Positions 8,205-15,782 of a DNA stretch of 64,000 nt are shown one piece after another. Numbering within the stretch: position 1 is the stretch's first letter; each line of letters starts with the position of its first letter. The stretch is from Stenotrophomonas rhizophila (GTDB taxonomy: Bacteria; Pseudomonadota; Gammaproteobacteria; Xanthomonadales; Xanthomonadaceae), in assembly GCF_007667275.1 (NCBI RefSeq), contig NZ_VDQT01000002.1, positions 62,001-126,000 of the forward strand, given 5' to 3'. The translations under genes were made by a program, and so were the position numbers. A model generated the notes under the pieces. The model was not told where the DNA came from, made no database searches, and was given only the letters and a program-made list of their open reading frames with translations.

Positions 8205-9170
8205 ATGACCATCCTTGTCACCGGTGCGGCAGGCTTCATCGGCGCCAACACCGTGCGTGCCCTGCTCGATGCCGGGCACCGCGTGGTCGGGTTGGACAAC
8301 TACAACGATTACTACGACCCGCAGATCAAGCGCGACCGCGTGGCCGCGTTGTGCCCGGACGCCGACATCCGCGTGCTCGACCTCACCGACCGCGATGGCC
8401 TGGCCGCGCTGTTCGACGAGGTCCAGCCCCGCCGCGTGGTCCACCTGGCGGCCCAGGCCGGGGTGCGTTACTCGCTGGAAAACCCGCAGGCCTACGTCGA
8501 CAGCAACCTCGCCGGGTTCGTCAACATGCTGGAGCTGTGCCGCCATCGCGGCGTGGCCCACCTGGTGTATGCGTCGAGCAGTTCGGTGTACGGCGACTCG
8601 GCCACGCCGCCGTTCTCCGAAGACCAGCGCATCGACCGGCCGCGCTCGCTGTACGCCGCGACCAAGGCCGCCAACGAGCTGATGGCCTACACCTACGCGC
8701 AGCTGTTCGGCCTGCATGCCACCGGCCTGCGCTTCTTCACCGTGTACGGCCCCTGGGGTCGCCCCGACATGGCGCCGCTGCTGTTCTCGCGCGCGGTGCT
8801 GGCCGGGCGCCCGATCGAGGTGTTCAACGACGGGAAGATGCAGCGCGACTTCACACATGTCTCCGACATCGTCGCCGGTATCCTCGGCGCGCTGGCGCAT
8901 CCGTCCGACGAGGACGTGCCGCACCGCGTGTTCAACCTGGGCAACCACACCCCGATCGAGCTGGAGCGCTTCATCGGGGTCATCGAGGCGGCCGCTGGAC
9001 GCCCGGCGCACAAGGTATACAAGCCGATGCAGCCCGGCGACATGGTCCGCACCATGGCCGATACCCGGCGTGCCCATGACGCATTCGGCTACGCGCCGGT
9101 GACGCCGATCGAGCGCGGCCTGCCACCGGTGGTGGCGTGGTGCCGCGATTATTTCGGCGATCGCGCCTGA
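8205..9170 (+). CDS. NAD-dependent sugar epimerase, UDP-glucuronate 4-epimerase-like
   Basis: 321 residues, extended short-chain dehydrogenase. Seen: GAAGFIGANT for NAD binding at the N-terminus, LDNYNDYYDP typical of UDP-glucuronate epimerases, HLAAQAGVRYS, SSSVYG, and the catalytic YAATK. The HxxGD-type tail region QPGDMVRT is present. It lies directly behind parB and before two lipid-sugar genes, so it may supply an activated uronic sugar for surface glycolipid or LPS. The exact nucleotide sugar is inferred. Confidence 0.85.
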   Translation: MTILVTGAAGFIGANTVRALLDAGHRVVGLDNYNDYYDPQIKRDRVAALCPDADIRVLDLTDRDGLAALFDEVQPRRVVHLAAQAGVRYSLENPQAYVDSNLAGFVNMLELCRHRGVAHLVYASSSSVYGDSATPPFSEDQRIDRPRSLYAATKAANELMAYTYAQLFGLHATGLRFFTVYGPWGRPDMAPLLFSRAVLAGRPIEVFNDGKMQRDFTHVSDIVAGILGALAHPSDEDVPHRVFNLGNHTPIELERFIGVIEAAAGRPAHKVYKPMQPGDMVRTMADTRRAHDAFGYAPVTPIERGLPPVVAWCRDYFGDRA

Positions 9171-9257
9171 GGTGCGACGGCGGGTTCATCTTCGGATAAC
9201 CTTGAACACGGAAAATGCGCGGTCGTTTTCACTCCTGGCCCCTCGCAGAGCCCGATC

Positions 9258-9980
9258 ATGAGCCAACCCCAGCTGTCGGTCGTCGTCCCGGTATTCAATG
9301 AACGCGATAACGTCCAGCCCCTGATCGACGAGATCACCACCGCACTGCGCGGCCAGCTGGACTTCGAGATCGTCTATGTCGACGACCACTCGCGCGATGA
9401 CACCCTGGCCGTGCTCGAGTCGCTGAAGCCGGCCCATCCGGAACTGCGCGTGCTGCACCACGTCAGCCAGAGCGGGCAGAGCACGGCGGTGCGTAACGGC
9501 GTCAAACAGGCGCGTGCACCGTGGATAGCCACGCTGGATGGCGACGGCCAGAACGATCCGGCCGACATTCCCCGCCTGCTGGCCGCCCGCGCCGCCGCGC
9601 CCGCCGAGGTCAAGCTGTTCGCGGGCTGGCGGGTCAACCGCCAGGACAGCGGCAGCAAACGCTGGGCCAGCCGGTGGGCCAATGCCATCCGCGCACGCAT
9701 GCTGCGCGACGATACCCCGGACACCGGCTGCGGCATCAAGCTGTTCGAGCGGGCCGCGTTCCTGGACCTGCCGTACTTCGACCACATGCACCGTTACCTG
9801 CCCGCGCTGATGCAGCGGGCGGGCTGGAAGACGGTGAGCGTGCCGGTCAACCACCGCCACCGCACCGCCGGGGTGTCCAAGTACAACAACCTGGGCCGTG
9901 CGCTGGTCGGCATCCGCGACCTGCGCGGGGTGGCCTGGCTGATCACCCGCAGCCGGCGCACCGCCGTGGAAGAACGCTGA
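9258..9980 (+). CDS. family 2 glycosyltransferase (dolichyl-phosphate mannosyltransferase-like)
   Basis: 240 residues, no membrane helices. N-terminal VVVPVFNERDN, DDHSRDDT, DGDGQNDPADIP (metal-binding Asp cluster) and a C-terminal HRHRTAGVSKY segment give the GT-A fold of polyprenyl-phosphate sugar transferases. It probably loads a sugar onto undecaprenyl phosphate. The start codon of the next gene overlaps its stop (TGATG), so the two proteins are made together. Confidence 0.88.
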   Translation: MSQPQLSVVVPVFNERDNVQPLIDEITTALRGQLDFEIVYVDDHSRDDTLAVLESLKPAHPELRVLHHVSQSGQSTAVRNGVKQARAPWIATLDGDGQNDPADIPRLLAARAAAPAEVKLFAGWRVNRQDSGSKRWASRWANAIRARMLRDDTPDTGCGIKLFERAAFLDLPYFDHMHRYLPALMQRAGWKTVSVPVNHRHRTAGVSKYNNLGRALVGIRDLRGVAWLITRSRRTAVEER

Positions 9981-10321
9981 TGGAACTGCACTGGCTCGAC
10001 CAGCCGTTGAGCTGGCTGTACTGGACCGGCCTGCACGTGACCGGCTGGAAACTGATCGGCTACACCGGCGCGCTGATGTTCGGTGGTCGCTGGCTGGTGC
10101 AGTTCGTCGCCTCGCGGCGCGCCGGCAAGCCGGTGATCCCGCGCCTGTTCTGGTACATGAGCGTGGTCGGCAGCCTGATGACCCTGAGCTACTTCCTGTT
10201 TTCGGCCAAGCAGGACTCGGTAGGGGTGCTGCAGAACCTGTTTCCGGCGTTTACCGCGCTGTACAGCCTGAAACTGGATATCCAGCATCGGGGTTGGAAG
10301 CGGGATAAAGCCGAACATTGA
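9980..10321 (+). CDS. lipid-A-disaccharide synthase N-terminal (LAB_N) domain membrane protein
   Basis: 113 residues with three hydrophobic helices and the aromatic-rich motifs GYTGALMFGGRWLVQF and PRLFWYMSVVGS. These define the small LAB_N family found next to ArnC-like glycosyltransferases. It is probably an inner-membrane partner of the preceding GT2 enzyme in modifying a lipid-linked sugar. Despite the name it is not the catalytic LpxB domain. Confidence 0.85.
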   Translation: MELHWLDQPLSWLYWTGLHVTGWKLIGYTGALMFGGRWLVQFVASRRAGKPVIPRLFWYMSVVGSLMTLSYFLFSAKQDSVGVLQNLFPAFTALYSLKLDIQHRGWKRDKAEH

Positions 10322-10373
10322 GGGCTGCGAACCTCGCCGATACCCGGCCCGTACCCTGGGGATACCGGGGCGA

Positions 10374-10472
10374 CCCGGCACCGGCCCGGCACCGCCCCGG
10401 CACCGGCCCGGCACCGGCCCGGCACCGGCCCGACACCGCCCCGACACCGCCCCGGCACCGGCCCGACACCGC
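10374..10472. repeat. tandem repeat, 9 units of 11 bp
   Basis: Nine consecutive 11-base units of consensus CCCGGCACCGG, differing at the seventh unit base-group (GGC/GAC) and the last base (G/C); a tenth unit is cut after CCCGG. It is intergenic and abuts a GTAG-type repeat. Slightly degenerate related sequence precedes it from about 10341. Confidence 0.9.
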
Positions 10473-10476
10473 CCCG

Positions 10477-10562
10477 GTAGCGCCGACTGTTAGTCGGCTG
10501 CTCTTCGCGGAGATCAACAACAACATCACGATCAAGAGCATCCGACTAACAGTCGGCGCTAC
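10477..10562. repeat. inverted pair of GTAG-type repeats
   Basis: GTAGCGCCGACTGTTAGTCGG at 10477-10497 and its reverse complement at 10542-10562, 44 AT-richer bases apart. The rest of the gap up to 10700 shows no gene, only a further short palindrome (GGCCGTTGGCC). Confidence 0.85.
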
Positions 10563-10699
10563 CCGCGCCGTTGGCGCGTGGGTCTCGGCCGTTGGCCGAT
10601 CCCCGTCCTGCCCGCTGCGCGGGTAGGACATTTGATCCATGCGCAGGCTGGATCGGGGTGCCATGATCGGGGTTTGCCGTCACTCGGGAATCCCTGCTC

Positions 10700-12481
10700 G
10701 TGAAATCTCCGCTCGTTGCTGCGTTGCTGCTCGCCCTGGCCCTTCCTGCCCACCACGCGCTGGCCGCCCCGCCGCCGGCGAGCGCCGCCGCGCCGGCCAG
10801 CCTGGCCGCGGAATCGCCTGCCGATGCCGCCTTCCGCGCCATCTACGAGAAGGAATGGGCCTGGCGCCAGACCGGTGGTGGTGAGGCGAGCGAAGACGGC
10901 GATGGTCCGGCCAGCGCCACCCGCATGCCCGACGTCAGCGCGGCCGCGCAGCAGGCGCGCCTGGTAGTCTGGGACGACGTGCTGGCCCAGCTGGACAAGC
11001 TCGACACCAAGGCCCTTTCGCCGACCAACCAGGTGAACTACGCGATCTATCGCGACCAGGTGTTCAACCTGGCGGCCGAAGTACGCCTGCGCGGTTACGA
11101 GATGCCGTTCAACTCGGATTCCTCGTTCTGGTCCAACCTGTCGTTCATGGCCCGTCGCGAGATGAAGACCGCCAAGGACTACCGCAATTACATCGCCCGC
11201 CTCAACGACGTGCCGCGCTACTTCGACCAGCAGACCGACAACATGCGGGCCGGGCTCAAGCGTGGTTTCAGCGTGCCGCGCGCGGTGCTCGATGGCCGCG
11301 AAGTGTCCATCGCCACCGTCGCCGAGCTGAAGGACCCGACCCAGTCGCCGCTGTACGCGCCGTTCCGGAAGCTGCCGGCCAGCATCCCCGCCGCCGAGCA
11401 GGCCGAACTGCAGGCGCAGGCGCGCCAGGCGATCAGCGCCAGCGTGGTGCCGGCGTTCGTCAAGCTGCGCACCTTCTTCGTCGGCGAATACGTGCCGCAG
11501 GCACGCAATACACTGGCCGCCGAAGCGCTGCCGGACGGCAAGGCGTACTACCAGCAGCAGATCCACGAATACACCACGCTGGACCTCACCCCGCAGCAGA
11601 TCCACGAGATCGGCCTGAAGGAAGTGGCGCGCATCCAGAAGGAAATGAACGAGGTCATCAAGCAGGTCCAGTTCAAGGGCAGCTTCGCCGAGTTCCTCGC
11701 CTTCCTGCGCACCGACCCGCAGTTCTATGCCAAGACCCCGGACGAGCTGCTGCACCGCGCGGCCTGGATCTCCAAGCGGGTGGACGGCGTGATCGGCAAG
11801 TACATGACCCTGCCGCGCGCGCGCTTCACCATCGTGCCGGTGCCGCCGGACATCGCCCCGTTCTGGACCGCCGGTCGTGGCGGCATGGGCACCTACTGGG
11901 TCAACACCTACAACCTGCCGGCGCGTCCGCTGTACAACCTGCCGGCGCTGACCCTGCATGAGTCCGACCCGGGCCACGCGCTGCAGGGTGCGCTGGCGGC
12001 AGAGCAGGGCGAACAGCCCGAGTTCCGCCGCAACGCCTACATCTCCGCCTACGGCGAAGGCTGGGGCCTGTACAGCGAGAAGCTCGGCGTGGAAATGGGC
12101 ATCTACGAAACCCCTTACGAGGATTTCGGTCGCCTGACCTACGAGATGTGGCGCGCCGCGCGGCTGGTGATCGACACCGGCGTCCACCACAAGGGCTGGA
12201 CCCGCGCCCAGGCGTTGGCTTACCTGCGCGACCACACCGCGCTGAGCGAGCATGAAGTCACCACCGAAGTGGACCGCTACATCTCGTGGCCGGGCCAGGC
12301 GCTGAGCTACAAGCTCGGCGAGATCGCCATCGTGCGCCTGCGCGGCGAAGCGGAGAAGGCGCTGGGCGACCGCTTCGACGTCAAGGGCTTCCACGATGCC
12401 GTGCTCAGCCAGGGCTCGGTGCCGCTGCCGGTGCTCGATGCGCAGATCCGCGCCTACATCGACGCGCGCCGCGCGCCTTGA
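10700..12481 (+). CDS. secreted DUF885 family protein (probable metallopeptidase-like)
   Basis: 593 residues with a GTG start after TCGGGAA. A signal peptide (MKSPLVAALLLALALP, then Ala-rich, cleaved near the ALAA) leads to the DUF885 domain. The hallmark HESDPGH begins at His420, and the downstream YGEGWGLYSEKLG is likewise conserved. The HExxxGH-like pattern with a following acidic helix suggests a metal-dependent peptidase fold, but activity is not established for most members. Location: periplasm or exported. No partner gene is evident. The next gene cluster has its own promoter region. Confidence 0.85.
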   Translation: MKSPLVAALLLALALPAHHALAAPPPASAAAPASLAAESPADAAFRAIYEKEWAWRQTGGGEASEDGDGPASATRMPDVSAAAQQARLVVWDDVLAQLDKLDTKALSPTNQVNYAIYRDQVFNLAAEVRLRGYEMPFNSDSSFWSNLSFMARREMKTAKDYRNYIARLNDVPRYFDQQTDNMRAGLKRGFSVPRAVLDGREVSIATVAELKDPTQSPLYAPFRKLPASIPAAEQAELQAQARQAISASVVPAFVKLRTFFVGEYVPQARNTLAAEALPDGKAYYQQQIHEYTTLDLTPQQIHEIGLKEVARIQKEMNEVIKQVQFKGSFAEFLAFLRTDPQFYAKTPDELLHRAAWISKRVDGVIGKYMTLPRARFTIVPVPPDIAPFWTAGRGGMGTYWVNTYNLPARPLYNLPALTLHESDPGHALQGALAAEQGEQPEFRRNAYISAYGEGWGLYSEKLGVEMGIYETPYEDFGRLTYEMWRAARLVIDTGVHHKGWTRAQALAYLRDHTALSEHEVTTEVDRYISWPGQALSYKLGEIAIVRLRGEAEKALGDRFDVKGFHDAVLSQGSVPLPVLDAQIRAYIDARRAP

Positions 12482-12534
12482 TGTCGGCAATGGTCCTTGC
12501 CGATGTGCGCTGACGCACGCATTGGCACACGCCC

Positions 12535-12574
12535 AGCACTGCGATGACGAAACTGCATAGCGCATCGCAGTGCT
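12535..12574. promoter_or_regulatory. 12-bp perfect inverted repeat upstream of the first TIKI-like gene
   Basis: AGCACTGCGATG at 12535-12546 and its exact reverse complement at 12563-12574, with a 16-base spacer containing GAAACTGCATAGCG. A diverged copy with shorter arms (TGCGA / TCGCA, same GAAACTGC-TAGCG centre) precedes the second gene. It is a candidate operator or a structured leader. Confidence 0.55.
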
Positions 12575-12601
12575 GCGGCAACAGATGATTAGGCTGGTCG
12601 G

Positions 12602-12621
12602 CGCGCGCCCCCGGGCGCGCG
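12602..12621 (+). promoter_or_regulatory. leader hairpin before the first TIKI-like gene
   Basis: Perfect arms CGCGCGCCC / GGGCGCGCG with a 2-base core, 12 bases before the ribosome site. The second gene has an equivalent hairpin of different length and sequence at 13981-14006. Confidence 0.5.
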
Positions 12622-12642
12622 TTTCCCCCACGGAGCCCGACC

Positions 12643-13854
12643 ATGCTGGATGCCCTGTCCACCCTGCCACACCGCCTGTTCCCCTCCACCGCCGCGCAGG
12701 TGCCGTACCGTCGCCTCGCCAACGGCGCACCGCGCCTGCTCAGCCTGCGCAACCTGCCCGACGTTCCACCGGTGCTGCGGAGCCGAGCCTCCACCGCCGC
12801 CGGTGCAGCCGGTCCCGATCCCCTGCAGCGTTTCAGCCTGGCACCCGAACATGGCCAGGCGCTTGTCGCGCTGCTGCAACAGCACCGCAGGCTGCTCGAC
12901 CCCGATTACTACCTGCCATTCCCGGTCGCGGACCGCCTCGCGCTCGACGCGTTCTTCGCCAAACGCGCGCAGCTGGTCGATGCCGCGCTCGCTGCGGCGG
13001 CGCCACCGGCGTCGACGCGACGGGACTGGCCCGATCCGGCTCCGGCCCGGAGCCAGGCGCAGCTGCTGAAACATCTCCTGCGCCACGGCAACGGCCTGGT
13101 GGTGGGCGACGTGCCTACGGCCGGGGGCGGCAGGCGACTGCTGATCGAGCACATGCTGCTGCTGCGCCGGCTTGGCGTGGATACCCTGTACCTGGAACAC
13201 CTGCAGGGTGACATCCACCAGGCGGACCTGGACCATCTGTACCGCGGCGGCGCGATGTCGCCAGGCCTGGCCCGTTGCCTGGACGGGCACGAACATCTCC
13301 ATGCCCTCGTCGATGCGGCGTGCGAGGTCGACATGCGGATTGTCGCGCTGGACCTGATGGCCAGCTACCACCTGCGCGGCGTCCACGACCGCACCGGTGC
13401 CAGCACGGCGGAAACGCACGACATCCGGGTCAAGCTCTTTGACCATGTGGCGACGGCCCGGATCCTCTACGACCAGCGCAGGCAGGCCAGCAAGCCGGCA
13501 TCGCAGAAGGGGCAGGCCAGCCGGCCGGCAGCGCAGCGCTGGGTGGCGCTGGTAGGAAATGCCCATGCAGGCGCCTTCAACGGCATTCCCGGCATCGCCG
13601 AACGCCTCGGGGTACCGAGCCTGCGGATTGAAGATGCCAGTCCGGGCCCAAGCCGACGCCTGCAGGCAGGCTTCGACCCCGGCCGGACGCTGCCACCCCT
13701 GCTGCGGCGTGGCGGCAGCGAGCTGCAGTGCGATTACCTGCTCAAGCTGCCCGCCGCCGACCGTCGCCTGCGATCGGAGACACCGGCGCCGTGCAGCGCC
13801 GGCGAAGCGTTGCGCCTGCGCGAGCTGCGTCACGCCGCTGCGCCCGCGGTGTGA
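12643..13854 (+). CDS. TIKI/ChaN-superfamily toxin-domain-like protein, copy 1 (altered first motif)
   Basis: 403 residues with no signal peptide or membrane helix. Shared with copy 2 are the start MLDAL, the segment RLLIEHMLLLRRLGVDTLYLEHL, then HQADLD, and WVALVGNAHAG. These blocks match what I recall of the C-terminal effector domain of PMT-like (membrane-targeted) toxins, which belong to the TIKI/ChaN/EreA superfamily with two G-x-x-H motifs. In this copy the first motif reads Gly155-Asp-Val-Pro158, so the acid and His of copy 2 are changed to Asp and Pro, while the second (Gly305-Asn-Ala-His308) is intact. The copy may be inactive or altered. The function is inferred from family resemblance only. 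Confidence 0.55.
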   Translation: MLDALSTLPHRLFPSTAAQVPYRRLANGAPRLLSLRNLPDVPPVLRSRASTAAGAAGPDPLQRFSLAPEHGQALVALLQQHRRLLDPDYYLPFPVADRLALDAFFAKRAQLVDAALAAAAPPASTRRDWPDPAPARSQAQLLKHLLRHGNGLVVGDVPTAGGGRRLLIEHMLLLRRLGVDTLYLEHLQGDIHQADLDHLYRGGAMSPGLARCLDGHEHLHALVDAACEVDMRIVALDLMASYHLRGVHDRTGASTAETHDIRVKLFDHVATARILYDQRRQASKPASQKGQASRPAAQRWVALVGNAHAGAFNGIPGIAERLGVPSLRIEDASPGPSRRLQAGFDPGRTLPPLLRRGGSELQCDYLLKLPAADRRLRSETPAPCSAGEALRLRELRHAAAPAV

Positions 13855-13980
13855 CGAGACGCTGTGTCGGTAACGGTCGTTCCTGATGTGCGCTCGCGCA
13901 CGTATCGACGCATCGCGTTTTGCGAAATGATGAAACTGCCTAGCGCGTCGCAGATGAGTGGCAACAGATGACTAGGCTGG

Positions 13981-14006
13981 TCACGCGCGCCCGATGGCGC
14001 GCGTGA
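13981..14006 (+). promoter_or_regulatory. leader hairpin before the second TIKI-like gene
   Basis: Perfect 11-bp arms TCACGCGCGCC / GGCGCGCGTGA with a 4-base loop, just ahead of the AAGGAG ribosome site. It corresponds in position to the hairpin at 12602-12621 although the arms differ, so the structure appears conserved. Confidence 0.5.
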
Positions 14007-14025
14007 CCCCTCAAGGAGCCTGACC

Positions 14026-15261
14026 ATGCTGGATGCCCTGGCCGCACTGAAGTGCCGCGTTCTCTCCCACTTGCCCGCACGCGTTCAACGCCGCCACCCT
14101 GTTGCGCCGCTGGTCGCGCTGCGCAATGCGGACGGCAGCCCTGGAGCGCGCAGGCGCGACGCCGCCGTGTATGACGGCGTGGTTTGCCAACGGCCGGCAA
14201 CACCCGATCGACTGCAGCGTTTCGCGCTCCCGGCTGACCGGGCCGCGGTGGTGGCGGACCTGCACCATCAGTATGGCAAAGCGCTGTACGACGACTTCCA
14301 GATGCCACCTGGATCGCCCGAGCGCGTCGCACTCGACAACTTCTGCAGCAAGCGTGCGCACCTGGTGGATGCGGCACTGACCCGCCCCATGCGGGCGAGC
14401 CGCACACGTGACTGCCCCGACCTCGCACCCGCCCGCCGCCAGGCCGACCTGCTGCGTCAGTTGCTGGGAAATGCCAAGGGCCTGGTGCTGGGCGAAGTCC
14501 ACGCGCAACAGGGCAGCAAGCGCCTGCTGATCGATCACATGGCACTGCTGCGTCACCTTGGCGTAGATACCCTCTACATGGAGCACCTGCAGGCCGACCT
14601 GCACCAGGCCGACCTGGACCAGCTGCACCGGCATGGCATCTATACTGGAGCACTGCAGCGCTTCCTGGCCGAACAGGACCACGGACACCACATGCAGGTG
14701 GAAAGCGGCAACACCTTCAGCAATGTGGTTGATGCTGCATTCAATGCGGGCATACGCGTGGTGGCGCTCGATCTGATGAGCAGCTACCACCTGCACGGGG
14801 TAAAGGTGCCCGCGGGCCACCCCGAGGAAACCGGGCTGGATCTGCGCACCAAGCTGTTCAATCACGTGGCGGCGCTGCGCATACGACAGGACCAGCTGGA
14901 CCAGGTCGGCAAACCCGGTCCGCAGCGCTGGGTGGCCTTGGTGGGCAACGCACACGCCGGTACCTTCAACGGCATTGCAGGCATCGCCGAGCGGATGGAA
15001 GTGCAGAGCCTGCGCATGGAAGACACCAACCCGAGCTGGAGCGACGCGTTGAAGGTCGGCCACGATCCGGGCCGAACCGTGGAACCGGACGCATGGCGCG
15101 CCGGTGGCGAACTGCAATGCGACTACCTGCTCAAGGTGCCCGTTACCCCGGGCCGCGACCAGCGCGAAACGCCGGCACCCTGCACCGCCAGCGAGGCACG
15201 GCAGCGTCGTCAGGACCGGTGGGCAGCCGCCGCGCCCCCCCCACCGCAGAGCCGCGCATGA
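14026..15261 (+). CDS. TIKI/ChaN-superfamily toxin-domain-like protein, copy 2
   Basis: 411 residues, a tandem duplicate of the preceding gene with its upstream region included. It keeps both G-x-x-H motifs: Gly156-Glu-Val-His159 and Gly307-Asn-Ala-His310. Between them lie RLLIDHMALLRHLGVDTLYMEHL, HQADLD, and a shared block LDLMSSYHLHGV. Superfamily members such as Tiki and TraB are metal-dependent proteases, and the same fold occurs at the C-terminus of Pasteurella multocida toxin-like proteins. No export signal is seen. It could be an effector delivered by a secretion system or an intracellular enzyme; both are inference. The ribosome site AAGGAG is well placed. Confidence 0.6.
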   Translation: MLDALAALKCRVLSHLPARVQRRHPVAPLVALRNADGSPGARRRDAAVYDGVVCQRPATPDRLQRFALPADRAAVVADLHHQYGKALYDDFQMPPGSPERVALDNFCSKRAHLVDAALTRPMRASRTRDCPDLAPARRQADLLRQLLGNAKGLVLGEVHAQQGSKRLLIDHMALLRHLGVDTLYMEHLQADLHQADLDQLHRHGIYTGALQRFLAEQDHGHHMQVESGNTFSNVVDAAFNAGIRVVALDLMSSYHLHGVKVPAGHPEETGLDLRTKLFNHVAALRIRQDQLDQVGKPGPQRWVALVGNAHAGTFNGIAGIAERMEVQSLRMEDTNPSWSDALKVGHDPGRTVEPDAWRAGGELQCDYLLKVPVTPGRDQRETPAPCTASEARQRRQDRWAAAAPPPPQSRA

Positions 15262-15316
15262 ACCGCCAGCCGCGCTGCGATTGTGTAACGGGCACCGGCG
15301 TCGCTACCCTGCGCCG

Positions 15317-15727
15317 ATGATGTCCCGCCTGCGCCACCGCCTGTCGATGCCGATCCGCCTGCTGATGCTGGCGGTGGTGCTGTTCGGCACGGCCGGTGGC
15401 GCGCTGGCGGCGGCATTGGGTGACCTGCACGCGTTGTCGCATGCCGGGGGCCCTGGCCTTGCCCATGCGTTGTCGCACACCGCGTCGGCCGAGCGTGCCG
15501 TGGTGCCCGGCGAAGGCACGGGCACCGGCGATGAAGACGGCAGCGAGCGCCTGCTGCATGCGCTGGTCCATTGCGGGCACTGCCATGGCCACGGCGGCGT
15601 GCTGCCGCTGGCCGCGTCGGCCTGGTCGCTGCCCGCCGCACCGGCGCATGCCGTGCCGGTCGGCCTGACCGCACAGCTGCTGGCACAGCCGCCCGAGAGC
15701 CTGCTGCGCCCCCCGATAGCGGTGTGA
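15317..15727 (+). CDS. small exported His/Cys protein leading the CzcCBA operon
   Basis: 136 residues. Signal-like N-terminus (RLLMLAVVLFGTAGGALAAALG) followed by a His-rich region and a compact ALVHCGHCHGHGG cluster near residue 90, well suited to bind Zn, Co, Cd or Cu. The length and place before a CzcC gene match the small DUF2946-like proteins that often precede metal efflux operons. It may be a periplasmic metal buffer or sensor (inference). Adjacent ATGs at 15317 and 15320 are both possible. Confidence 0.6.
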   Translation: MMSRLRHRLSMPIRLLMLAVVLFGTAGGALAAALGDLHALSHAGGPGLAHALSHTASAERAVVPGEGTGTGDEDGSERLLHALVHCGHCHGHGGVLPLAASAWSLPAAPAHAVPVGLTAQLLAQPPESLLRPPIAV

Positions 15728-15782
15728 TGCCACGCGGCGGCCTGCCGCGGCTTCACCTCTGAACCGCTTTCTGGAGATTCCC

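Noticed and set aside
7277..9100. parS sites near parAB
   Set aside because: I looked for TGTTTCACGTGAAACA-like 16-mers and saw only isolated CACGTG cores without the flanking arms. A genome-wide motif scan would decide.
10374..10472. Possible CRISPR array
   Set aside because: Units of 11 bp are directly adjacent with no spacers, and no cas gene is present. No CRISPR array was found elsewhere in the window.
10318..10626. Open frame encoding a collagen-like Pro-rich peptide across the 11-bp tandem repeat
   Set aside because: The repeat period is not a multiple of three and the frame spans a GTAG repeat; there is no ribosome site. Treated as non-coding.
12482..12642. Plant-inducible-promoter (PIP) box upstream of the TIKI-like genes
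   Set aside because: The regions contain TGCGA/TCGCA pieces but not TTCGC-N15-TTCGC, so HrpX control is not supported.
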